NCBI GenBank assembly: GCA_002685815.1
Contig: NYYM01000050.1
Coordinates: 3,172 to 8,505, forward strand
From: Dehalococcoidales bacterium
GTDB lineage: Bacteria; Chloroflexota; Dehalococcoidia; Dehalococcoidales; UBA2162
DNA: 5,334 nt
Reading direction: 5' to 3'
In this document: positions 1 through 5,333 of the stretch, piece by piece
How positions within the stretch are numbered: the first letter of the stretch is position 1
How the letters are laid out: the number at the start of each line of letters is the position of its first letter
Made by a program: the position numbers and the translations under genes
The notes under the pieces: model-generated
What the model was told of the DNA's origin: nothing
Databases searched by the model: none
What the model saw: the letters and a program-made list of their open reading frames with translations, nothing else

Positions 1-132
<132 letters not shown>

Positions 133-216
133 GGGGAAGATGCGGTCTTGGGGCAAAAATTCCTTCTTGCAAACCGGAAGTATTAAGTTCTTCGAGTCTT
201 GCTTGGGGACTTTGAC

Positions 217-229
217 GGGGCGATGCCCC
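217..229. repeat. Short hairpin, 5-bp stem GGGGC/GCCCC with GAT loop
   Basis: GGGGC (217-221) pairs with GCCCC (225-229) across a three-base loop. It is the first of a row of hairpins between lysS and serS. It overlaps a second possible stem, CCCTGA (227-232) with TCAGGG (240-245), so the two cannot form fully at once. No T-run follows, so it is not a standard terminator. Confidence 0.45.
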
Positions 230-248
230 TGACACTAAATCAGGGAGA

Positions 249-269
249 GTGAGGGACGGAGTCCCTCAC
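249..269. repeat. Perfect 9-bp inverted repeat with GGA triloop
   Basis: Bases 249-257 (GTGAGGGAC) pair perfectly with 261-269 (GTCCCTCAC) around the loop GGA. The loop is of the GNA type closed by C-G, which makes a compact, stable hairpin. It lies about 120 bp behind the lysS stop with no T-run after it. It could be a processing or stability element, a factor-dependent stop, or a dispersed palindromic repeat. Confidence 0.6.
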
Positions 270-279
270 AAACAAACAC

Positions 280-302
280 TTCCCCCGATTTCATCGGGGG
301 AA
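280..302. terminator. Strong 10-bp hairpin between lysS and serS, possible terminator without U-tract
   Basis: TTCCCCCGAT (280-289) pairs perfectly with ATCGGGGGAA (293-302) around the loop TTC, the strongest stem in this spacer. The next bases are TAAAGGGG, so the usual U-tract of an intrinsic terminator is absent. It could still end or slow the lysS transcript, or protect the 3' end. Because serS starts 97 bp further on, it could also be a leader structure of serS. I call it a terminator only as the most likely of these roles. Confidence 0.4.
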
Positions 303-398
303 TAAAGGGGATGGGGTTAAAACAATATGACTCTTTTGACCCTAAAATGACCTCATGACAAAAGGGAATTTTGAAGGGCGAGAGTAAGATAAACAACT

Positions 399-1724
399 AT
401 GCTTGACCTGAAATTCATCCGTGAAAACATAAACATGGTGCGAGTGGCAGTTGGCAACCGTCAGGATAGCGCTCCTCTGGACGAAATCCTGGAACTGGAT
501 GCGGCTCGGCGAGCGAAAGTTCAGAAGTTGGACAATTTGCGGCAAGAGAGAAATTTACTGTCAAAAAGAGGCGGAAGCAAAGAAGATAGTTCAAGTGCCC
601 AACCTACTATCATTAAACAAGAAGAAGGACAACTACCGATCATAGATTTTGAAAAGTATTATCCTCCACAGGAACAAGGCCGCCGGCTTAGAGTTCAAAT
701 ACAAGAGATTGAAGACGAGGTCAGAAACCTGGATACCGCCCTGGAAGACTTGCTGCTCCAGGTGCCGAATCTGCCCCACCCCTCTGTCCCCGTGGGAAAG
801 GATGAAAATGATAACGTGCAGATCCGCTCCTGGGGAGAGGTGCCCAAGTTTGATTTTGAGCCCCTGCCCCATTGGCAGCTTGGTGAGTCTTTGGGAATCA
901 TTGATTTTGAGCGGGGGGTGAAGATTTCCGGCAGCCGCTTTTACCTTCTCAAAGGGCTGGGAGCCCGCCTGCAGAGGGCCCTCATTGCCTTCATGCTTGA
1001 CCTTCACACAAGTGAGCACGGCTATCTCGAGGTATACCCGCCTTACATGGTCAAAAGGGATACAATGACAGCCTCGGGAAACCTGCCTAAATTTGTTGAT
1101 AACCTCTACCATGATGAGGAAGATGATCTCTGGTTTGTGCCTACGGCTGAGGTGCCCGTCACCAGCCTCTACCGTGATGAAATCATCTTGCCCGGGGTTT
1201 TACCTATCCGGTACGTTGCCTATACTGCCTGCTTTCGGCGGGAAAAAATGTCGGCTGGCAAGGATACCCGTGGGTTGAAAAGGGGTCACCAGTTCGATAA
1301 GGTGGAGATGTACAAATTCGTCGAACCGGAGACATCTGACCAGGAACTGGAGAACTTGCAGGCTGATGCTGAGGACGTCTGCCGTCGATTGGGGCTTCCC
1401 TATCGTGTCCTGGAACTCTGCACCGGGGAGATCGGCTTCCAGTCGGCCAGGACTTATGATATTGAGATGTGGGCGTCGGGTTGTGCCGAGTGGTTGGAGG
1501 TAAGCTCCTGCTCGACCTGTGGTGATTTTCAGGGTCGTCGGGCCAATATCCGCTACCGCCCCACCCCTGACGCCAGACCTCACTTCGTTCATACTCTGAA
1601 CGGCTCCGGGCTTGCTCTGCCCCGGGTTATGATTGCCATAATGGAGAACTACCAGCAGGTTGACGGCACCATCCGCGTTCCGGATGTCCTTCGGGACTTT
1701 GTCGGTACCGACGTCATCAGATAG
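399..1724 (+). CDS. serS: Seryl-tRNA synthetase
   Basis: The 441-residue product begins MLDLKFIREN, the canonical SerRS N-terminus, which fixes the ATG despite a weak ribosome binding site. It charges tRNA-Ser (and tRNA-Sec where present) with serine in the cytoplasm. Residues 1 to about 122 form the two-helix coiled-coil arm that grips the long variable arm of tRNA-Ser, ending at VPNLPHPSVPVGKDENDNV. The catalytic domain follows: motif 1 around 200-218 (HGYLEVYPPYMV), the serine-binding TAE at 249-251, motif 2 at 278-300 (CFRREKMSAGKDTRG...HQFD) and motif 3 at 401-418 (NGSGLALPRV...MENYQ) with Arg409. No catalytic motif is missing. The length exceeds the usual 420-430 because the arm has extra residues at about 57-88 (SerS insertion). 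This stretch is AT-rich and contains prolines. The next gene has its own promoter. Confidence 0.97.
   Translation: MLDLKFIRENINMVRVAVGNRQDSAPLDEILELDAARRAKVQKLDNLRQERNLLSKRGGSKEDSSSAQPTIIKQEEGQLPIIDFEKYYPPQEQGRRLRVQIQEIEDEVRNLDTALEDLLLQVPNLPHPSVPVGKDENDNVQIRSWGEVPKFDFEPLPHWQLGESLGIIDFERGVKISGSRFYLLKGLGARLQRALIAFMLDLHTSEHGYLEVYPPYMVKRDTMTASGNLPKFVDNLYHDEEDDLWFVPTAEVPVTSLYRDEIILPGVLPIRYVAYTACFRREKMSAGKDTRGLKRGHQFDKVEMYKFVEPETSDQELENLQADAEDVCRRLGLPYRVLELCTGEIGFQSARTYDIEMWASGCAEWLEVSSCSTCGDFQGRRANIRYRPTPDARPHFVHTLNGSGLALPRVMIAIMENYQQVDGTIRVPDVLRDFVGTDVIR
567..662 (+). other. Insertion at the tip of the SerS coiled-coil arm
   Basis: Codons 57-88 of serS encode a polar stretch with GGSKEDSSSAQPT, then IIKQEEGQLP and IIDFEKYY. 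It sits where the two antiparallel helices of the tRNA-binding arm turn. Between the ERN of helix 1 and the (V/I)PNLP after helix 2 I count 69 residues here, against about 50 in E. coli SerRS as I remember it. By hand count, 561-660 is 36% G+C, against 56% for 781-880 of the same gene. The reading frame stays open through it, so it is a real in-frame extension or a local divergence, not a frameshift. Confidence 0.6.
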
Positions 1725-1753
1725 AGGTCCCTGCCCCATTTCGCGGGAGACCT
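1725..1753 (+). terminator. Imperfect hairpin right after serS, weak terminator candidate
   Basis: AGGTCCC (1725-1731) can pair with GGGAGACCT (1745-1753) with one bulged A, immediately behind the serS stop. The sequence after it (TCTGCTGCTC) is only mildly T-rich. It could end the serS transcript, but the stem is imperfect and there is no real U-tract. Confidence 0.25.
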
Positions 1754-1850
1754 TCTGCTGCTCAAATCAGGCAGAACCGGATTATGACTAACTGTGGTTT
1801 GAGATAGCCCTTTCCGGGCGCGCCGCGTCACTGACTCGCTCGTCCCCGGA

Positions 1851-1879
1851 TAGAAATTTTCGTTCCTTACCGCTATAAT
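1851..1879 (+). promoter_or_regulatory. Sigma-70-type promoter for the aldo/keto reductase gene
   Basis: A consensus -10 box TATAAT lies at 1874-1879. The hexamer TAGAAA at 1851-1856, 17 bp upstream, matches the -35 consensus at four of six positions. Transcription would start near 1886, leaving a leader of about 26 bases that contains the ribosome binding site. Spacing and position are right for a vegetative promoter, and no operator-like palindrome is obvious over it. Confidence 0.55.
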
Positions 1880-1890
1880 ACTCTTGTTTC

Positions 1891-1903
1891 AGGAAAGGAA
1901 AGG
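1891..1903 (+). promoter_or_regulatory. Strong ribosome binding site for the aldo/keto reductase
   Basis: The purine run AGGAAAGGAAAGG ends 8 bases before the ATG at 1912 and is complementary to the 3' end of 16S rRNA. It settles the start codon, and it is the only clear Shine-Dalgarno sequence among the start sites in the window. Confidence 0.8.
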
Positions 1904-1911
1904 GTTGTGAG

Positions 1912-3066
1912 ATGAAGTATCGTAAGTTTGGTAAACTGGACTGGGAAGTATCCGCTCTCGGTTTCGGGGTCATGCGCCTGCCCACCACAGATGGAGACCC
2001 CGCCCATATTGATAAGCCGGAGGCCATCCGGATGATTCGTTACGCCATCGACCAGGGCATGAACTATCTGGATACCGCCTACATGTACCATTCTGACCAG
2101 AGTGAGAGTCTGGTCGCAGAAGTGCTTAAAGACGGTTATCGCCAAAAGGTCAGGGTGGCTACTAAAATGCCCGTCAGTATGGTGGAGGCGCCCGAGGATT
2201 TCGACCGTTTTTTCGATGAACAATTGAGACGTTTGCAGGACGATAAGGTGGATTTCTACCTGCTGCACGGCTTGAACGCTCCGGTCTGGAAAAAATCCCT
2301 GGATTTTGGTATCATTCCCTGGGCTGAAGAACTGATGACCCTGGGACGTATTGACCGTTTCGGTTTCTCCTTTCATGATGACTATCAGGTTTTCAAAGAC
2401 ATTGTGGATGCTTATGATAACTGGACCTTCTGCCAGTTGCAGTATAACTACATGGATGTTGATTTTCAGGCCGGCCGTCGTGGCATCGAATATGCCGCCG
2501 CCAACGGACTGGCGGTAGTGGTAATGGAACCGCTCCGGGGAGGTATGCTGACCAAAGAGCCTCCTCCGGCAGTAGCCGAGGTCTGGGGGGACAATGCCTT
2601 GCAGCAGCGTTCCCGGGTTGAATGGGCTCTCCAGTGGATATGGGACCAGCCGGAAGTCTCCCTGATCCTCAGTGGAATGAGCACTATGGCCCAGGTAGAG
2701 GAAAACTGCTCCTTTGCTGACCGCTCTGCGCCGGGGTCTCTCACTGCCGATGAACTGGCTCTCGTCGGCCGGGTTCGTGAAGCCTATCAGGGACTGATCC
2801 CTGTTCCCTGCACCGCCTGTGGCTACTGTTTGCCCTGCAGCAGTGGGGTGGAGATCCCCCGTATTTTTCAGGTGCTCAATGATGCTACCATGTACGGGGA
2901 CTTGGAGATGGGCAAGTTACGTTACCAGGGGCACCTGGGGCTGAAAGCGGAGGAATGCGCCGACCGCTGTATTGAATGCGGGGAGTGCCTGGAACTTTGC
3001 CCCCAGGGGATACCCATCATAGACTGGCTGAAAGAAGCCCACGCCCGGCTCAAACTGGAGCAGTAA
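1912..3066 (+). CDS. Aldo/keto reductase with C-terminal 2[4Fe-4S] ferredoxin domain
   Basis: The 384-residue product has two parts. Residues 1 to about 285 form an aldo/keto reductase TIM barrel beginning MKYRKFGKLDWEVSALGFG. The usual catalytic tetrad is visible as Asp54 and Tyr59 (DTAYMY), Lys85 (VATK) and His119 (FYLLH). Residues 300-363 carry cysteines in ferredoxin spacing: C300, C303, C306, C309 (CTACGYCLPC) and C353, C356, C359, C363 (CIECGECLELCPQ), with an extra C349. By analogy with bacterial ferredoxins, three cysteines of each group plus the last one of the other should hold two [4Fe-4S] clusters. There is no signal peptide or membrane segment, so the protein is cytoplasmic. The family is common in anaerobes and is usually annotated only as an oxidoreductase; substrate and electron partner cannot be read from the sequence. 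It has its own promoter and may be co-transcribed with the tRNA-Ser gene 22 bp downstream. Confidence 0.93.
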   Translation: MKYRKFGKLDWEVSALGFGVMRLPTTDGDPAHIDKPEAIRMIRYAIDQGMNYLDTAYMYHSDQSESLVAEVLKDGYRQKVRVATKMPVSMVEAPEDFDRFFDEQLRRLQDDKVDFYLLHGLNAPVWKKSLDFGIIPWAEELMTLGRIDRFGFSFHDDYQVFKDIVDAYDNWTFCQLQYNYMDVDFQAGRRGIEYAAANGLAVVVMEPLRGGMLTKEPPPAVAEVWGDNALQQRSRVEWALQWIWDQPEVSLILSGMSTMAQVEENCSFADRSAPGSLTADELALVGRVREAYQGLIPVPCTACGYCLPCSSGVEIPRIFQVLNDATMYGDLEMGKLRYQGHLGLKAEECADRCIECGECLELCPQGIPIIDWLKEAHARLKLEQ

Positions 3067-3088
3067 CGGCCGCAACAACCATCGTTCT

Positions 3089-3176
3089 GGAGGGGTGTCC
3101 GAGAGGCCTAAGGAGGCGGTCTTGAAAACCGCTGTCATGCAGGTGACCGTGGGTTCGAATCCCACCCCCTCCGCCA
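3089..3176 (+). tRNA. tRNA-Ser (anticodon UGA), CCA encoded
   Basis: A full cloverleaf can be drawn. The acceptor stem GGAGGGG (3089-3095) pairs with CCCCTCC (3166-3172). D stem TCC/GGA is at 3098-3100 and 3112-3114, with GG at 3105-3106 in the loop. Anticodon stem GCGGT (3116-3120) pairs with ACCGC (3128-3132) around CTTGAAA, giving anticodon TGA at 3123-3125. A long 16-base variable arm (3133-3148) has stem GTCA/TGAC. T stem GTGGG/CCCAC closes the loop TTCGAAT (3154-3160). The discriminator is G3173, and CCA is encoded at 3174-3176. The long variable arm and G73 are serine identity elements recognised by SerRS, whose gene lies 1.4 kb upstream. It decodes UCA and, with a modified U34, other UCN codons. 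No separate promoter is evident, so read-through from the reductase gene is likely. Confidence 0.97.
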
Positions 3177-3351
3177 CTAAGATGGCCTTCCTCATTTATC
3201 CTTCCCCCCGCCACCCCACCGGGCCGTCCGAGAGGGGCGAAGCCCCTCCCCAAAACTACTTCCCTCTCTCATCTTAAAGGCTGTCCTTGATGGTTCAAGC
3301 CCGAAGGAAGAGGGGACTAGGGGGGTGAGGTCACTTGGATTATTCTCTTGC
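3177..3351. other. Convergent spacer, 175 bp, no gene seen
   Basis: This stretch separates the tRNA-Ser 3' end from the stop codon of the opposite-strand binding-protein gene. It holds the GAGGGGC hairpin and a small 5-bp stem CTTGA/TCAAG (3286-3290 and 3295-3299). The rest is C-rich then G-rich, with no believable coding frame. Confidence 0.7.
3232..3248. terminator. Stable GAGGGGC-GAA-GCCCCTC hairpin between convergent genes
   Basis: GAGGGGC (3232-3238) pairs perfectly with GCCCCTC (3242-3248) around the loop GAA. The core GCGAAGC is known as an exceptionally stable mini-hairpin in DNA. It lies between the tRNA-Ser gene and the convergent binding-protein gene, so it could stop or protect transcripts from either side. 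Neither strand has a T-run after it, so it is not a textbook intrinsic terminator. It could instead be a dispersed palindromic repeat, since the hairpins between lysS and serS are of the same style. Confidence 0.4.
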
Positions 3352-4947
3352 TTACCTGTCTATTGAAACACTATTCAGCTTGACCAGCCCCATCGGATTC
3401 AGGTCGTATCCCTTGACATAAGGCTTGACCAGCACAAAGTTCCGTCCGAACCACAGTGGCAGGCAGGCGGCATCATCAACCATCATTTGCTCGGCCTCCT
3501 GATACAGCACCAAGCTTAGCTCTCTGTCCAGTTCTACCCCGGCCCTCTCCAGCAGGGCATCAACCTTGGGGTTATTGTACTCTCCGTAATTGGTTTCAGA
3601 CTGGCTGTGGAACAGAATTTCCAGGAAGTCCTGGGGATGAGGATAATCGGCAATCCAGCCCATATCAAACATCTCGTCCTTTTCTGTTTTTAGGTGATAA
3701 AGGAACCGCTCCGGCTCCAATTGTCTCACCGTCACCTCCACTCCCAGGTTCTGACGCCATTCATGAATAACCGATTCCAGGTCCCGGGATATTAGCCCCC
3801 CCCAGCCGATAGTGGTCAGGGTGATGGGCGGCAGACCGGCCACGCTGCCGTATTTGGATTTCCGTATCAACTCTTTTGCTCCGTCTACATCCAAACCCAA
3901 TCCTGACAGAGCTTCATTAAAGCCGGGTATACCCGGTGGCAGGATGCCATCGGCTTGTTCCATCGTATCCCTGAACACCAGGGAGACCAGCTTGTCTTTG
4001 TCTATCGCCTGAGAGAAGGCGCGGCGGATATTGACATCATCAAAGGGCGGCTTGGTAGCATTAAAGCCGATATAGAAAAAGCTCAACTCGGGGATCGTGA
4101 CCAACTCTTCGTGAAATGGGCCGGCCTTGTCGGTGACCCTGTCCATGTAGGTAGCAGAAGTACTGGCGATGTCGATTTGGCCTGTCTCGTACATGTTCAT
4201 CGGCACCCCGCTCAGAATATTAAAGACAATGGAACCGATCTCCGCCAGCTTGCCGTAATACTGGTCGTTCCTCTCCAGAACGAGGCGGCTCCCTTCACTC
4301 CATTCCTTCAACTTAAAAGAACCGGTGCCGTTGGGTTTACTCCACCAGTTCCTTCCCGGCCTGACATTGTTACTGTCAACCACGTAGGCGGTGGGGTAGG
4401 TTAGCTTGGATAAGAAATAGGACTTGGGAGCGTCTATGGTTACTTCAAGAGTGTAATCGTCAACAACCCTGACCCCGCTGATTTCGTTGCTTTCACCGGC
4501 CAGCACCTCGCTTACCCCTACAATATCGCCCAGATAGCTGGCGGCCGTCAGTGAACCGGTGTCCGGGTCAGCGGCTCGATCCCATGAGTACTTAAAATCT
4601 TCGGCCTTGACCTCTCTGCCGTCGTGAAACCTGACATCTTGGCGTAGTTCAAAAGTATAGGTTCTGCCGTCATCACTTACCGTCCAGTCATGGGCTATAT
4701 CCGGGGCCGGCTCCAGATTGTCATCCAGGGCCACCAGACCGCTGAATAACTGAATCACGTATTCGTGGGAGGTGGCGTCACCGGAAATGGCCGGGTCAAG
4801 CGTATGGGGGTCGATGCCATAGAGGTTGAGTACACCCCCTTCACTTACCGGGTTCAGTAATTCATCTACCTCAAGTAGCTGACAGCCATTCAGCAGGCTG
4901 AACATCAGGACTACTGAAACCATTGTGAATAAGATTCTCTTTAACAT
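3352..4947 (-). CDS. ABC transporter substrate-binding lipoprotein, peptide/nickel type (SBP family 5)
   Basis: The 531-residue product starts with MLKRILF and a hydrophobic stretch ending in LLNGC. Cys22 is therefore the likely lipidated residue, anchoring the protein outside the membrane. Asn at -2 of the lipobox is less usual. The mature part has OppA/DppA family landmarks: the AHDWTVSDDGRTYTFELRQDV..FHDG block at 85-110 leading to AEDFKYSW, GTGSFKLKEW at 207-216, RRAFSQAID at 308-316, WIADYPHPQDFLE at 431-443, YNNPKVDALL at 457-466 and LPLWF at 496-500. Such proteins capture oligopeptides, dipeptides, nickel or sugars for an ABC importer; the ligand cannot be told here. The ATG at 4947 is chosen because in-frame tandem stops lie just upstream and the signal peptide begins there, although no good Shine-Dalgarno is seen. 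No permease or ATPase gene is adjacent, and the downstream neighbour is convergent. The gene may be co-transcribed with the charged-protein gene 53 bp upstream. Confidence 0.93.
   Translation of the reverse strand: MLKRILFTMVSVVLMFSLLNGCQLLEVDELLNPVSEGGVLNLYGIDPHTLDPAISGDATSHEYVIQLFSGLVALDDNLEPAPDIAHDWTVSDDGRTYTFELRQDVRFHDGREVKAEDFKYSWDRAADPDTGSLTAASYLGDIVGVSEVLAGESNEISGVRVVDDYTLEVTIDAPKSYFLSKLTYPTAYVVDSNNVRPGRNWWSKPNGTGSFKLKEWSEGSRLVLERNDQYYGKLAEIGSIVFNILSGVPMNMYETGQIDIASTSATYMDRVTDKAGPFHEELVTIPELSFFYIGFNATKPPFDDVNIRRAFSQAIDKDKLVSLVFRDTMEQADGILPPGIPGFNEALSGLGLDVDGAKELIRKSKYGSVAGLPPITLTTIGWGGLISRDLESVIHEWRQNLGVEVTVRQLEPERFLYHLKTEKDEMFDMGWIADYPHPQDFLEILFHSQSETNYGEYNNPKVDALLERAGVELDRELSLVLYQEAEQMMVDDAACLPLWFGRNFVLVKPYVKGYDLNPMGLVKLNSVSIDR
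4878..4947 (-). other. Lipoprotein signal peptide of the binding protein
   Basis: Residues 1-22 show a short basic start (K3, R4), a hydrophobic core (ILFTMVSVVLMFSLL) and a lipobox-like LNGC with Cys22. This is the pattern cleaved by signal peptidase II. The cleaved protein would begin CQLLEVDE. Confidence 0.75.
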
Positions 4948-5000
4948 AATATTGCTACCGAATAATTATTAGAATGTCCAGGTTCCTACGCCTTTTTTCA

Positions 5001-5333
5001 TCAAGACACCTTTTTGGAAATATCCCGAAACTTTTGCATCGCTTCTTCGGTCCTGATCCTACCGGCCGATAGGTCATCACTGATACTCTCTACCTTGTCT
5101 AGGTATTCCTCGAAGTGTTTCACCTGGTTCAGACCCACCGGCAACGAGAGCATTCGCTTGATATCTTCTCCGTAGGATTCTGGAAGGTTCTCTCCAACCG
5201 CTTTTTCTCTAGCCTCTATCTCGGCTTGCTTTTTAGCCTGTTCCTCGGTTTGCCTGGCTTTCTTCTTCTTCTTCTCTTCTCTTCTCTTCTCTTCTCTTCT
5301 CTTCTCTTCTCTTCTCTTCTCTTGGGCCCTGGG
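5001..5333 (-). CDS. Unrecognised highly charged protein, C-terminal 110 residues (5' end outside window)
   Basis: On the minus strand a frame is open from the window edge to TGA at 5003-5001. The visible part starts PRAQEK, continues with three further RREEK units and a run of five lysines, then ARQTEEQAKKQAEIEAREKAV. This first half is a charged, probably helical or coiled-coil tail. The last 65 or so residues look like a folded or helical end: ENLPESYGEDIKRMLSLPVG, then LNQVKHFEEYLDKVESISDD and a short tail closing in FRDISKKVS. There is no membrane segment, and I recognise no family. The RREEK units come from the CTTCT pentanucleotide repeat, so unit gain or loss would shift the frame. 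An internal ATG in KRMLSL would give a 50-residue protein, but its only Shine-Dalgarno-like sequence is too far upstream. The partial frame through the repeat is the better reading. The binding-protein gene follows after 53 bp. Confidence 0.6.
   Translation of the reverse strand, partial: PRAQEKRREEKRREEKRREEKKKKKARQTEEQAKKQAEIEAREKAVGENLPESYGEDIKRMLSLPVGLNQVKHFEEYLDKVESISDDLSAGRIRTEEAMQKFRDISKKVS
5271..5323. repeat. Perfect pentanucleotide repeat (CTTCT)10 plus CTT
   Basis: Ten uninterrupted CTTCT units run from 5271 to 5320, followed by a partial unit CTT. The repeat grades into a CTT trinucleotide stretch at 5262-5273. On the minus strand it is AGAAG, which reads as cyclic Arg-Arg-Glu-Glu-Lys in all three frames. 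It lies inside the charged-protein gene and 11 bp from the window end, so an assembly or contig-end artefact cannot be excluded. Confidence 0.95.

Larger units (their letters stand above)
133..398. other. lysS-serS spacer, 266 bp, no gene seen
   Basis: No credible coding frame is present. The middle (217-302) carries three consecutive hairpins. The right part (327-359) has four TGAC tetramers and an imperfect inverted repeat, CTTTTG (333-338) with CAAAAG (359-364). I found neither the conserved T-box sequence expected of a tRNA-sensing leader for an aminoacyl-tRNA synthetase gene nor a convincing -35/-10 pair for serS. The serS start has only weak Shine-Dalgarno-like purines (GAAGGG at 373-378, GAGAG at 380-384), both further from the ATG than usual. 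Confidence 0.7.

Noticed and set aside
133..398. T-box riboswitch in front of serS
   Set aside because: The conserved T-box sequence and a terminator/antiterminator pair with U-tract are not found.
633..1739. Long minus-strand frames (159 and 179 residues) inside serS
   Set aside because: They are shadows of a fully recognisable SerS frame, with no ribosome binding site or family resemblance.
1817..1845. GGCGCGCC and CACTGACTCGCTCG resembling cloning-vector sequence
   Set aside because: The match to common plasmid backbone is short and breaks at once; the flanks run smoothly into native promoter and gene.
1873..2376. Minus-strand 167-residue frame over the start of the reductase gene
   Set aside because: It is antisense to the catalytic region of a clear aldo/keto reductase and covers its promoter.
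2917..3253. Two minus-strand frames with EGVGFEPTVT- and GGIRTHGHLHDSG-like peptides
   Set aside because: They are antisense translations of the tRNA-Ser gene and the end of the reductase gene, again typical false proteins.
3095..3277. Plus-strand frame beginning MSERPKEAVLKTAVMQVTVG across the tRNA
   Set aside because: It is the translation of the tRNA-Ser gene, a well-known kind of false protein in databases. The cloverleaf explains this DNA fully.
3796..3803. Run of eight C (eight G on the coding strand) in the binding-protein gene as a slippage site
   Set aside because: The frame is intact through it and it encodes the plausible Trp-Gly-Gly. The length is too short to argue for phase variation without read data.
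3923..3936. Perfect 14-bp palindrome CCGGGTATACCCGG
   Set aside because: It lies inside the binding-protein gene and follows from the codons for PPGIPG; no sign of a site function.
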